Shown here: in pieces, positions 55,235 to 63,666 of the stretch | Position numbering within the stretch: the first letter of the stretch is position 1 | How the letters are laid out: every line of letters begins with the position of its first letter | Assembly (NCBI RefSeq): GCF_011420305.2 | Contig: NZ_CP061769.1 | Coordinates: 1,289,001 to 1,353,000 of the forward strand | Reading direction: 5' to 3' | Source of the DNA: Nocardioides ochotonae | GTDB taxonomy: Bacteria; Actinomycetota; Actinomycetes; Propionibacteriales; Nocardioidaceae | DNA length: 64,000 bases | The notes under the pieces: model-generated | What the model saw: the letters and a program-made list of their open reading frames with translations, nothing else | Database searches by the model: none | Told to the model about the DNA's origin: nothing | Program-made: the position numbers and the translations under genes

Positions 55235-56530
55235 ATGACCATGACCCCCGCGCGGCCACTGAGCCGCCGCAGCGTCCTGAAGATCTCGCTCGCCTCCGCC
55301 GCGGTCGCGCCCGTGCTCAGCGCCGGACCGGCGCTGGCCGGGGGAGTCCGCTCGCCGTTGGCGCCGCGCGCAGGGGCCCCGGTGCCGGCCGGCCCGATCC
55401 TCAAGCCGCTGCCGCTGGAGGAGTTCGTCGTGCACGGCACGAACGCCGAGATGCGGTGGGGCTCCGTGCGCGCCCGCGAGGCGCTGACCTCCCAGGCCGA
55501 CCTGTTCGTGCGCAACCACACCCGCACCCCGGTGATCGAGGCGACGACGTACGCGCTGCGCGTGCACGGTGACGGGCTGGCCCGCCCGCGCGGCGAGGGG
55601 GAGGCGCTGAGCTTCCGGCTGGCCGACCTGAAGCGGCTGCCGCGCACCACGATCACCGCCACCCACGAGTGCACCGGCAACGGGCGGCGGTTCTTCGAGG
55701 TGCAGCAGGGCACCCCGGCGTCCGGTACGCCGTGGGGGCTCGGCGCGGTCGGCGCGGTGCGGTGGGAGGGCGTGCTGCTGCGCGATCTGCTCGCCCGGGT
55801 GGGGATCCGGCGCGACGCGGTCTCGGTGATGGCGACCGGCCTCGACGACCCGTTCGTGAGCGGCGGGGTCGACTACGGCCGGGTCCGGCGGCCCTTCGAC
55901 ATCGAGAAGGCGCTCGACGACGCGCTGCTCGCCTGGGGCGCCAACGGCGAGCCGCTGCTGCCCGACCACGGCTTCCCGCTGCGGCTGGTGCTGCCCGGCT
56001 GGGTGGGCATCGCGAGCATCAAGTGGCTCGGCTCCCTCGAGGTCTCCACCACCGAGCAGACCTCGCCCTGGAACACCAAGTGGTACCGGATGACCGGCGG
56101 TGACCACCCGGCCGACGCGCCGCCGTTGACCCTCAACCCGGTGCGCTCGGCCTTCGAGCTCGACTGGGACGCCGTGCTCCCGGCGGCACGCACGATCACG
56201 CTGACCGGCCGGTCCTGGAGCGGCGCGGCCCCGATCGTGCGCGTCGAGGTGAGCATCGACGGGGGAGCGACCTGGCGTGCCGCCGACCTGCGCGACAAGC
56301 CTCGCCGCGGGGCTGGTCACGGGGCTGGTCACGGGGCTGGTCACGGGCGCACCCGCGACCTGTCCTGGACGCGCTGGTCCTACCAGTGGCGCCGGCCGGC
56401 GGTCGGGGCGCACGAGCTGCTCGCCCGGGCGCGCGACGCCGCCGGGCGCACCCAGCCGCTCGTCGCGGCGTACAACGACGGGGGCTACCTCTTCGACGCC
56501 GTGGTCCGGCACCCGGTGACGGTGGTCTGA
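55235..56530 (+). CDS. Tat-exported molybdopterin-dependent oxidoreductase, sulfite-oxidase-like
   Basis: The 431-residue protein begins with a Tat signal (LSRRSVLKISLASAAVAP, twin Arg, cleavage after ALA). It has the sulfite-oxidase-type molybdopterin fold with the Mo-ligating Cys146 in THECTGNGR, GVDYGRVRRPFDIEKAL, and a C-terminal dimerisation domain (SWSGAAPIVRVEVSIDGGATW). The substrate is open: sulfite, methionine sulfoxide and others are known for relatives. A (GAGH)x3 repeat, encoded by a 12-bp triple repeat, sits in a surface loop near 358-370. The response regulator gene converges 4 bases downstream. Confidence 0.9.
   Translation: MTMTPARPLSRRSVLKISLASAAVAPVLSAGPALAGGVRSPLAPRAGAPVPAGPILKPLPLEEFVVHGTNAEMRWGSVRAREALTSQADLFVRNHTRTPVIEATTYALRVHGDGLARPRGEGEALSFRLADLKRLPRTTITATHECTGNGRRFFEVQQGTPASGTPWGLGAVGAVRWEGVLLRDLLARVGIRRDAVSVMATGLDDPFVSGGVDYGRVRRPFDIEKALDDALLAWGANGEPLLPDHGFPLRLVLPGWVGIASIKWLGSLEVSTTEQTSPWNTKWYRMTGGDHPADAPPLTLNPVRSAFELDWDAVLPAARTITLTGRSWSGAAPIVRVEVSIDGGATWRAADLRDKPRRGAGHGAGHGAGHGRTRDLSWTRWSYQWRRPAVGAHELLARARDAAGRTQPLVAAYNDGGYLFDAVVRHPVTVV
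56308..56343 (+). repeat. 12-bp tandem repeat, three perfect copies
   Basis: GGGGCTGGTCAC occurs three times head-to-tail inside the molybdopterin oxidoreductase gene and encodes GAGH repeats. The unit length keeps the frame, so copy number could vary between strains without breaking the protein. Confidence 0.85.
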
Positions 56531-56534
56531 AGGG

Positions 56535-57176
56535 TCACAGCCGCAACCAGGCCAGCACGGCCCGGACCCGCCGGTGGTCGTCGGGTGCGGGCGGCAGGTC
56601 GAGCTTGGTGAAGATGCTGTTGATGTGCTTGGCGACGGCCTTGTCGGTGACCACCAGCCGCGCGGCGATCGCGGCGTTGGAGCGCCCCTCCGCCATCAGC
56701 GTCAGGACCTCCTGCTCGCGGGGGGTGAGCCGGTCGACCGGCTCGGGCCCGCGTCGACTCATCACCGAGGCGATCACCTCGGGGTCGAGCACCGTCGCGC
56801 CGGCGACCACCCGGCGCAGGGCGTCGAGGAACTCCGCGACGTCGGCGACCCGGTCCTTGAGCAGGTAGCCCACCGCCCCCTCGCCGCTGGCGAGCAGCTC
56901 GCGGGCGTAGAGGTGCTCGACGTACTGGCTGAGCACGAGCACGGGGAAGCCGGGCCGGGCGGCGCGCGCCTCGATCGCGGCGCGCAGGCCCTCGTCGGTG
57001 TGCGTCGGCGGCATCCGGACGTCGAGCACGGCGGCGTCGACGTCGGGGTCGCGCAGCGCGACGCGCAGGTCCTCCTCGTTGTCGACCGCGGCGGTGACGG
57101 TGCAGTCGTGCGCCTGGAGCAGCTGGGTCAGACCGGCCCGGAGGAGGGCGTGGTCCTCGGCGAGGACAAGGCGCAC
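56535..57176 (-). CDS. LuxR/NarL-family response regulator
   Basis: The 213-residue protein has an N-terminal receiver domain with acidic pocket EDH (7-9), phospho-acceptor Asp52 in VLDVRMPP and Lys in LLKDRV. The C-terminal LuxR helix-turn-helix is LTPREQEVLTLMAEGRSNAAIAARL (in parts). It is the cognate regulator of the histidine kinase whose gene ends 49 bases inside its own start. Targets may include the neighbouring MMPL transporter or Mo enzyme, but that is only position. Confidence 0.93.
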   Translation of the reverse strand: MRLVLAEDHALLRAGLTQLLQAHDCTVTAAVDNEEDLRVALRDPDVDAAVLDVRMPPTHTDEGLRAAIEARAARPGFPVLVLSQYVEHLYARELLASGEGAVGYLLKDRVADVAEFLDALRRVVAGATVLDPEVIASVMSRRGPEPVDRLTPREQEVLTLMAEGRSNAAIAARLVVTDKAVAKHINSIFTKLDLPPAPDDHRRVRAVLAWLRL

Positions 57177-58303
57177 GGGACCTCCACGGTCAGGACTGTC
57201 GGCCCGCCGATCGGGCTCGTGACCGCCATTGTCCCGTCGAAGGCGGCCAGGCGGCGCATGACGCCCAGCATCCCCGTGCCGCGCCCCGGGTCAGCCCCGC
57301 CCACGCCGTCGTCGCCGACCTCGCCGCGCAGCACCCCGTCGGCATGCCCCAGACGCACCCACGCGTGCTCGGCGTCGGCGTGCTTGACCACGTTGGCCAG
57401 GCACTCGGCGAGCGCGAAGTAGACCGCGGACTCGACCGGTGCGGGCGGGCGTCCGGTGAGCGCCGCCTCGACACGGACGGGCACGGCCAGGTCGAGGGCC
57501 AGCGCGGCGATCGCCCCGCCCAGGCCGCGGTCGGCGAGCACCGGGGGATGGATGCCGCGCAGCACCGCGCGCAGGTCGCCGATCGCCGCGACCGTGCTCG
57601 CGCGGGCGTCGGCGAGCAGCCGGCGGGCCGCGTCGGGGTCCTGCTCGAAGGTCGACTCCGCCATCCCGAGGTTCATCGACAGTGCGACCAGGCGGGCCTG
57701 GGTGCCGTCGTGCAGGTCGCGCTCGATGCGTCGCAGCTCCGCGGTGGAGTGGTCGACGGCGTCCGCGCGCGTCTCGGTGAGGACCTGGACCCGCTGCTCC
57801 AGGCGTTCGGTGTGCCCGACGCTGAGGAACCACCGGTCCACGGCGCACCGGGCCCGCATCAGCGGCTCCACGCCGAAGTACCAGAGCGCGCCGGTGACCA
57901 CCAGCACCAGGAACAGCACGACGACGAGGGAGAGCACGAAGCCGAAGGTCGCCGTCCACAGCAGCCAGCCCAGGTCGCGCCAGGTCATCGGGTCGCGGGC
58001 CCAGCCCAGCACCCGCCGCACCGGCCCGCGCTCGCGTGGCCGGTATTGCTCGGGGATGACTGCTCCCAGCACGCGCTGCGCGATCCGGCGGTGCCGGTCG
58101 GTCAGCCAGCGGGTGGCCGGGACCGTCACCAGCAGCAGCGGGATGCCGATCCACAGCAGCGCCAGCACGCCCCCGAGGATCGAGAGGACGAGGAGCAGCA
58201 GGGCCGGCACGAACGCGAGCAGCTGCGCCGCGGCGTACCCCGTGAGCGCCAGGCGGCCGGGCGGCGCGGCCTGGCGCGGCGCGGTGCCGGGCAGGGTGCT
58301 CAC
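57128..58303 (-). CDS. sensor histidine kinase, HisKA_3 type
   Basis: The 391-residue kinase has about four N-terminal membrane helices (about 23-65 and 110-143) of the putative-sensor type without a large extracellular domain. It is followed by the HisKA_3 dimerisation helix with phospho-His198 in ERDLHDGTQARLVAL. The ATPase domain has ECLANVVKHA (N box) and GDDGVGGAD (G1 box). The GTG at 58303 is supported by a leaderless GAGAAT box 6 bases upstream (58310-58315). Its 3' end overlaps the response regulator gene by 49 bases. Confidence 0.92.
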   Translation of the reverse strand: MSTLPGTAPRQAAPPGRLALTGYAAAQLLAFVPALLLLVLSILGGVLALLWIGIPLLLVTVPATRWLTDRHRRIAQRVLGAVIPEQYRPRERGPVRRVLGWARDPMTWRDLGWLLWTATFGFVLSLVVVLFLVLVVTGALWYFGVEPLMRARCAVDRWFLSVGHTERLEQRVQVLTETRADAVDHSTAELRRIERDLHDGTQARLVALSMNLGMAESTFEQDPDAARRLLADARASTVAAIGDLRAVLRGIHPPVLADRGLGGAIAALALDLAVPVRVEAALTGRPPAPVESAVYFALAECLANVVKHADAEHAWVRLGHADGVLRGEVGDDGVGGADPGRGTGMLGVMRRLAAFDGTMAVTSPIGGPTVLTVEVPCALSSPRTTPSSGPV

Positions 58304-58309
58304 CGCTGC

Positions 58310-58315
58310 ATTCTC
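58310..58315 (-). promoter_or_regulatory. -10-like box before the histidine kinase gene
   Basis: On the minus strand GAGAAT ends 6 bases before the GTG at 58303. It lacks the leading T of the consensus but has the same spacing as the other leaderless starts. Confidence 0.35.
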
Positions 58316-58451
58316 GCCGATCGGCTCGCCGGCGGCAGTGGTGCTGGCACCACCCCCGGGGTCGGGTGCCTGCGTCCCTGACCGCGACCCCCTCCTCCGG
58401 CGAGGCTGACGGGGACCGGACCCGCCGACCGCGACGCACCAGGAGCCCCCG

Positions 58452-60620
58452 ATGTCCCACGCCCTCACCGCCCTGCCCCTGCGGGCCGCCCGCTGGAGTG
58501 CGACCCACCCCTGGCGCGCCATCCTCGGCTGGCTCGCGCTGGTCGCCGTCGCCATCGGCCTCGCCGCGACGGTCCCCACCCAGGAGACGACCGCGGCGGA
58601 CTACCGGGTCGGGGAGTCCGGCCGGGCCGACGCCCTGATCGAGGAGGCCGACCTCGCCGACCCGGACGCGGAGCACGTGCTGATCACCGCCGCCGGGGGT
58701 GGCGCCCTCGACCGCACCGCGGCGGGGGCCGCCGCGACGGCGCTGCAGGAGCGGCTCGGCGCGACCTCCGGGGTCGCGAGCATCTCGCCGCCGCAGTGGA
58801 GCGGGTCCGGGACGGCGGCCCTGGTCACGATCGAGCTCGAGGACGGTCACGACGACATCGCGCCGCTCGCTTCGGCGACCGAGTCGGTGCAGCGCGACCA
58901 CGCCGGCCTCGAGCTGCGCCAGTCCGGCGACCTCAGCCTCGACGAGGCGATCGGCGACAGGGTCGCCGACGACCTCGCCTCGGCCGAGGTGACGAGCGTG
59001 CCGATCACCCTGGTGCTGATGCTGCTCGCCTTCGGGGCCCTGATCGCGGCCGGGCTGCCGGTGCTGCTGGCCGGCACCAGCGTCGCGGTCACCATCGGAC
59101 TGATGGCCCCGCTGTCGCACCTGCTGCCGACCGAGCCCACGGTCGGCAGCATGGTCGTGCTGATCGGCATGGCCGTGGGCGTCGACTACTCGCTGTTCTA
59201 CCTCAAGCGCGAGCGCGAGGAGCGGGCCGCGGGACGCAGCACCCCCGACGCCATCGAGATCGCCGCCCAGACCTCGGGGCACTCGATCCTGGTGTCCGGA
59301 GGCGCCGTCATCGCCTCCCTGGCGGCGCTCTACATGATGGGGGACCCGACCTTCAGCTCGCTGGCCACCGGGGCGATCGTCGTGGTCGCGGTCGCGGTGC
59401 TCGGCTCGATCACCGTGCTCCCGGCGCTGCTGGCCACGCTCGGCCGGTGGGTGGACCGGCCCCGCGTTCCGCTGCTGTGGCGCCTCAACGCGCGCATCGG
59501 CCGCGGCGGCATCAGCAGCCGGCTGCTGGGCCCGGTGATGCGCCACCCGCTGGCCGCCCTGCTCGCCTCGAGCCTGGCCGTCGTCGCGCTGGCGGTGCCG
59601 GCGCTGGGGATGAAGACCGCGCACGCCGACCTCGACACCCTGCCGACCGACCTCCCGGCGGTGACGACGATGAAGGCGATCTCGGCGGAGTTCCCCACCG
59701 AGGGGGCGTCGGCGCGGGTGGTCGTCAGGTCCACCGGGGACGAGGCGGGCGCGGAGCGCGCCCTCGACCGGCTCGGCGACGCGGCCCTGGCCACCGGCGA
59801 CTTCACCGGCGCCAGCGAGATCAGCACGTCGGCGGACGGTCGCACCTCGACCCTCGAGCTCGGGATGGACTGGTCCGAGACCGACCCGCGGGCCGCGGAG
59901 GCGGTGCGGACCCTGCGCGCGGACCTGGCCCCGGCCGCCCTCGAGGGGATCGAGGGCGAGCACGCCGTGGGCGGCGGTGTCGCGGAAGCGCTGGACTACG
60001 ACCAGGACCAGCGCCTCGCCCTGCCGTTGGTGATCGGCACGGTGCTGCTGCTCACGATGCTGATGATGTACGGCGCCTTCCGCAGCGTGCCGATCGCGCT
60101 GCTCTCCACCGTGCTCAACCTGGCCTCGGTCGGGGTCGCGTTCGGGGTGCTCGCCCTGGTCTTCCAGCACGGCTGGGGCAGCGACGCCCTGGGCATCGCC
60201 GCACCCGGCTTCGTGATCCACTGGATCCCGCTGTTCGTGCTCGTGGTGCTGGTCGGGCTCTCGATGGACTACCACGTCTTCGTGGTGAGTCGGATCCGCG
60301 AGCACGTCGCCCGCGGGCTGCCCACCCGCCTGGCCGTCGAGCGCGGCATCGCCGACACCGCCGGCGTGGTCACCAGCGCGGCCGCGGTCATGGTCTCGGT
60401 GTTCTCGATCTTCGCCACGCTGAGCATGCTGGAGATGAAGATGATGGGCGTGGGCCTGGCGGCGGCCATCCTGCTCGACGCGACGCTGGTGCGCCTGGTG
60501 CTGCTGCCCGCCGCGCTGGTGCTGCTGGGGGAGCGGGCCTGGTGGCCGCGCCACCCGCGGCCGGCGGCTGGCGAGCCGGTCGCCGAGCCGGACCCGGCGT
60601 ACGCGCTGAGCCACCGGTGA
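58452..60620 (+). CDS. MMPL/RND-family transporter
   Basis: The 722-residue protein has the MMPL layout: helix 1 (about 24-44), a ~130-residue periplasmic-type domain, five helices (about 180-330), a second extracytoplasmic domain, then five more helices. Signature segments are AVGVDYSLFYLKRERE in the first half and GLSMDYHVFVVSRIRE in the second, with the Asp-Tyr pairs used in proton relay. MMPL proteins export lipids or small hydrophobic compounds. AGGAG precedes the ATG. It diverges from the two-component system. Confidence 0.93.
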   Translation: MSHALTALPLRAARWSATHPWRAILGWLALVAVAIGLAATVPTQETTAADYRVGESGRADALIEEADLADPDAEHVLITAAGGGALDRTAAGAAATALQERLGATSGVASISPPQWSGSGTAALVTIELEDGHDDIAPLASATESVQRDHAGLELRQSGDLSLDEAIGDRVADDLASAEVTSVPITLVLMLLAFGALIAAGLPVLLAGTSVAVTIGLMAPLSHLLPTEPTVGSMVVLIGMAVGVDYSLFYLKREREERAAGRSTPDAIEIAAQTSGHSILVSGGAVIASLAALYMMGDPTFSSLATGAIVVVAVAVLGSITVLPALLATLGRWVDRPRVPLLWRLNARIGRGGISSRLLGPVMRHPLAALLASSLAVVALAVPALGMKTAHADLDTLPTDLPAVTTMKAISAEFPTEGASARVVVRSTGDEAGAERALDRLGDAALATGDFTGASEISTSADGRTSTLELGMDWSETDPRAAEAVRTLRADLAPAALEGIEGEHAVGGGVAEALDYDQDQRLALPLVIGTVLLLTMLMMYGAFRSVPIALLSTVLNLASVGVAFGVLALVFQHGWGSDALGIAAPGFVIHWIPLFVLVVLVGLSMDYHVFVVSRIREHVARGLPTRLAVERGIADTAGVVTSAAAVMVSVFSIFATLSMLEMKMMGVGLAAAILLDATLVRLVLLPAALVLLGERAWWPRHPRPAAGEPVAEPDPAYALSHR

Positions 60621-60663
60621 GGACCGGCCCGGACCCAGAGCCCGCACCCTCGGCTGCCGCATT

Positions 60664-60693
60664 TTGGGCGGCTGTCGGGCCGCGCGCTAGTCT
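60664..60693 (+). promoter_or_regulatory. rpsO promoter
   Basis: TTGGGC (60664-60669) and TAGTCT (60688-60693) are separated by 18 bp, a good actinobacterial sigma-A-type promoter. The resulting leader of rpsO would be about 145 bases. Confidence 0.55.
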
Positions 60694-60845
60694 GATGCGG
60701 TTGTCCGGGGCCTCGCGCACCGGCGACACCAATCCATTGCTGAGTCATCTGCCGTGCAACGGCCGCGGATCCAGAGTGCCCGGGAGAACAGGCCCCGGCG
60801 CGCCGCGCAGCGAGAGTGCCCTGGAAGGGGCGGAGGGGAGCCCGC

Positions 60846-61121
60846 ATGTCGATCGGTACCGACGCGGAGACCAAGAAGAAGATCATCGCCGAGTACGCCC
60901 TGGCTGAGGGCGACACCGGTTCGCCCGAGGTGCAGATCGCGCTGCTGAGCCACCGGATCGCGCACCTCACGGAGCACCTCAAGGAGCACAAGCACGACCA
61001 CCACAGCCGTCGTGGTCTGCTGCTTCTCGTCGGCCAGCGCCGTCGCCTGCTGAACTACCTGCAGAAGACCGAGATCGGCCGCTACCGGTCGATCGTCGAG
61101 CGCCTCGGACTGCGTCGCTGA
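60846..61121 (+). CDS. rpsO: 30S ribosomal protein S15
   Basis: S15 binds 16S rRNA helices 20-22 early in assembly. The 91-residue protein has the standard [23 protein letters not shown] (in parts), the [25 protein letters not shown] signature and the final [15 protein letters not shown] at 60846 follows GGAGGGGAG. It is followed by a strong terminator, then pnp, an order conserved across most bacteria. Confidence 0.97.
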   Translation: MSIGTDAETKKKIIAEYALAEGDTGSPEVQIALLSHRIAHLTEHLKEHKHDHHSRRGLLLLVGQRRRLLNYLQKTEIGRYRSIVERLGLRR

Positions 61122-61138
61122 CGCTTGGTCCTCGCGGG

Positions 61139-61171
61139 CGGGGCGGCCGCTCCTCGGGAGCGGCCGCCCCG
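61139..61171 (+). terminator. strong terminator after rpsO
   Basis: A perfect 15-bp stem (61139-61153 with 61157-61171) has the loop TCG and is followed by TTCCATTTC. It lies 17 bases after the rpsO stop, so rpsO and pnp are mainly separate transcripts here. Confidence 0.75.
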
Positions 61172-61196
61172 TTCCATTTCTAGGCCCGGCATTCGC

Positions 61197-61202
61197 TAGG
61201 CT
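61197..61202 (+). promoter_or_regulatory. -10 box of the pnp promoter
   Basis: TAGGCT follows the rpsO terminator. A weak -35 candidate TTCCAT (61172-61177) lies 19 bp upstream. Transcription from here gives a leader of about 210 bases before the pnp TTG. Confidence 0.45.
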
Positions 61203-61208
61203 CGCAAG

Positions 61209-61421
61209 CACAACTTCATAGCATCCACATCCAGGAGCGACCGCATCGTTTCGGCCCGGTCCTCGGTAGTGGCCTTCAGAACCTCTCAGGATCTGCGGGC
61301 CTCGATCGAAGACCGGCCCCTCGCATCAAGGCGAGGCCTCGGCGGGCGACCTCGATATCGAGATCCCCGCACCCCCCACCGGGACGACGCGGAGCTCCAC
61401 GCACAGAACAAGGACAACCCC
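61209..61421 (+). promoter_or_regulatory. long structured leader of pnp
   Basis: These ~210 bases lie between the pnp -10 box and its start. They contain a perfect 6-bp hairpin CCTCGC-ATCAAG-GCGAGG (61319-61336) and the 12-bp palindrome CTCGATATCGAG (61351-61362). The frame is open upstream of pnp from 61269, but the extra peptide has no PNPase similarity and low plausibility. PNPase is known to repress its own mRNA through a leader stem in E. coli; a similar role here is possible. Confidence 0.4.
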
Positions 61422-63659
61422 TTGACTGAACCCGTCATCAGCGCCGTCGAGACCGTTCTCGACAACGGCAAGTACGGCACCCGCACCATCAAGTTCGAGA
61501 CCGGGCTCCTCGCCCGCCAGGCCGCCGGTTCGGTGACCGCCTACCTCGACGACGACACGATGCTGCTCTCGGCGACCACCGCCGGCAAGCACCCGAAGGA
61601 CCACTTCGACTTCTTCCCCCTGACGATCGACGTCGAGGAGCGGATGTACGCCGCGGGCAAGATCCCCGGCTCGTTCTTCCGCTCCGAGGGTCGTCCGGGC
61701 GAGGACGCGATCCTCACCTGCCGCCTGATCGACCGCCCGCTGCGCCCGACCTTCAAGAAGGGTCTGCGCAACGAGGTCCAGGTCGTCATCACGGTCATGG
61801 CGCTCAACCCCGACGCGCCGTACGACGTGCTCGCGATCAACGCCGCGTCGCTCTCGACCCAGCTCTCCGGCCTGCCGTTCTCCGGCCCGGTCGGCGGCGT
61901 GCGCGTCGCGCTCATCGAGGGCCAGTGGGTCGCGTTCCCGACCCACAGCCAGGTCGAGGACGCGGTCTTCGACATGGTCGTGGCCGGCCGCGTCACCGAC
62001 ACCGGCGACGTCGCGATCATGATGGTCGAGGCGGAGGCCACCGAGACCACCTTCGACAAGGTCCAGAACGGCGCCCAGGCGCCCACCGAGGAGGTCGTGG
62101 CCTCGGGCCTCGACGCCGCGAAGCCCTTCATCAAGCAGCTCTGCGAGGCGCAGAGCGAGCTGGCGAACGTGGCCGCGAAGCCGGTCCAGGACTTCCCGAT
62201 CTTCCTCGACTACGAGGACGACGTCTTCGCTGCCGTCGAGTCCGCCGCGCGCGAGGACCTCGCCGCCGCGATGAAGATCGCCGACAAGGGCGAGCGCGAG
62301 GAGCGCACCGACGAGATCAAGGCCTCGCTCATCGAGCGCCTCGCCGGCCAGTTCGAGGGCCGCGAGAAGGAGATCGGCGCGGCGTTCCGCTCGCTGAACA
62401 AGCAGCTGGTCCGCGAGAGCATCCTGCGCGACAAGATCCGCATCGACGGCCGCGGCCTCGCCGACATCCGTCCGCTGCACGCCGAGGTCGGCGTGATCCC
62501 GCGCGTGCACGGCTCCGCGCTGTTCGAGCGTGGCGAGACCCAGATCCTGGGCGTCACCACCCTCGACATGCTCAAGATGGAGCAGCAGCTCGACACCCTC
62601 TCCCCGGAGAAGTCGCGCCGCTACATGCACAAGTACGTCTTCCCGCCGTTCTCGACCGGCGAGACCGGCCGGGTCGGCTCCCCGAAGCGTCGCGAGGTCG
62701 GCCACGGCGCCCTGGCGCGCCGCGCGCTCCTGCCGGTGCTCCCGGACCGCGAGGTCTTCCCCTACGCGATCCGTCAGCTCTCCGAGGCGATGGGCTCCAA
62801 CGGCTCGACCTCGATGGGCTCGGTCTGCGCCTCGACCCTGTCGCTGCTCCAGGCCGGTGTGCCGCTGAAGGCCTCCGTCGCGGGCATCGCGATGGGCCTG
62901 GTCTCCGGTGAGATCGACGGCCAGACGCAGTACGTCGCGCTGACCGACATCCTCGGCGCCGAGGACGCGTTCGGCGACATGGACTTCAAGGTCGCCGGCA
63001 CCCGCGAGTTCGTCACCGCGCTCCAGCTCGACACCAAGCTCGACGGCATCCCCGCCGAGGTCCTGGCCGCCGCGCTGACCCAGGCGCGCGACGCCCGCCA
63101 CGCGATCCTCGACGTCATGGCCGAGGCCATCGACGAGCCGGAGGAGATGTCCTCCACCGCGCCGCGGATCATCAGCGTCAAGATCCCCGTGGACAAGATC
63201 GGCGAGGTCATCGGCCCGAAGGGCAAGGTGATCAACCAGATCCAGGACGACACCGGCGCCTCCATCTCCATCGAGGACGACGGCACCATCTACATCGGTG
63301 CCACCAACGGTGACGCGGCCGACGCGGCCCGCGCGGCGATCAACGCGATCGCCAACCCGACGATGCCCGAGGTCGGCGAGCGCTACCTCGGCACCGTCGT
63401 GAAGACGACGAACTTCGGTGCGTTCGTCTCGCTCATGCCGGGCCGGGACGGCCTGCTGCACATCAGCAAGCTGCGCCCGCTCGCGGGTGGCAAGCGCGTC
63501 GAGGCCGTCGAGGACGTCGTCTCCGTCGGTCAGAAGATCCAGGTCCAGATCGGCGAGATCGACGACCGCGGCAAGCTCTCCCTCATCCCCGTGGTCGAGG
63601 AGACCGCCGGTGAGGGCGAGACCGCGGAGCCGGCCGCCGAGGCGACCGAGGAGGCCTGA
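61422..63659 (+). CDS. pnp: polyribonucleotide nucleotidyltransferase (PNPase)
   Basis: PNPase degrades RNA 3'-5' with phosphate; the actinobacterial enzyme can also polymerise tails and handle (p)ppGpp. The 745-residue protein has two RNase-PH cores ([21 protein letters not shown] in parts; then [17 protein letters not shown] with [16 protein letters not shown] active-site loop [12 protein letters not shown]). A KH domain ([16 protein letters not shown], about 590-605) and an S1 domain ([26 protein letters not shown] in parts) end it. The TTG at 61422 is favoured by AAGGA upstream and by homologue length. Confidence 0.96.
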   Translation: MTEPVISAVETVLDNGKYGTRTIKFETGLLARQAAGSVTAYLDDDTMLLSATTAGKHPKDHFDFFPLTIDVEERMYAAGKIPGSFFRSEGRPGEDAILTCRLIDRPLRPTFKKGLRNEVQVVITVMALNPDAPYDVLAINAASLSTQLSGLPFSGPVGGVRVALIEGQWVAFPTHSQVEDAVFDMVVAGRVTDTGDVAIMMVEAEATETTFDKVQNGAQAPTEEVVASGLDAAKPFIKQLCEAQSELANVAAKPVQDFPIFLDYEDDVFAAVESAAREDLAAAMKIADKGEREERTDEIKASLIERLAGQFEGREKEIGAAFRSLNKQLVRESILRDKIRIDGRGLADIRPLHAEVGVIPRVHGSALFERGETQILGVTTLDMLKMEQQLDTLSPEKSRRYMHKYVFPPFSTGETGRVGSPKRREVGHGALARRALLPVLPDREVFPYAIRQLSEAMGSNGSTSMGSVCASTLSLLQAGVPLKASVAGIAMGLVSGEIDGQTQYVALTDILGAEDAFGDMDFKVAGTREFVTALQLDTKLDGIPAEVLAAALTQARDARHAILDVMAEAIDEPEEMSSTAPRIISVKIPVDKIGEVIGPKGKVINQIQDDTGASISIEDDGTIYIGATNGDAADAARAAINAIANPTMPEVGERYLGTVVKTTNFGAFVSLMPGRDGLLHISKLRPLAGGKRVEAVEDVVSVGQKIQVQIGEIDDRGKLSLIPVVEETAGEGETAEPAAEATEEA

Positions 63660-63666
63660 CCTCCAC

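Noticed and set aside
57291..60662. A 1123-codon minus-strand open frame opposite the MMPL gene
   Set aside because: Same reason: the MMPL protein on the plus strand is unmistakable, and the minus frame is His/Arg/Gln/Gly-rich noise.
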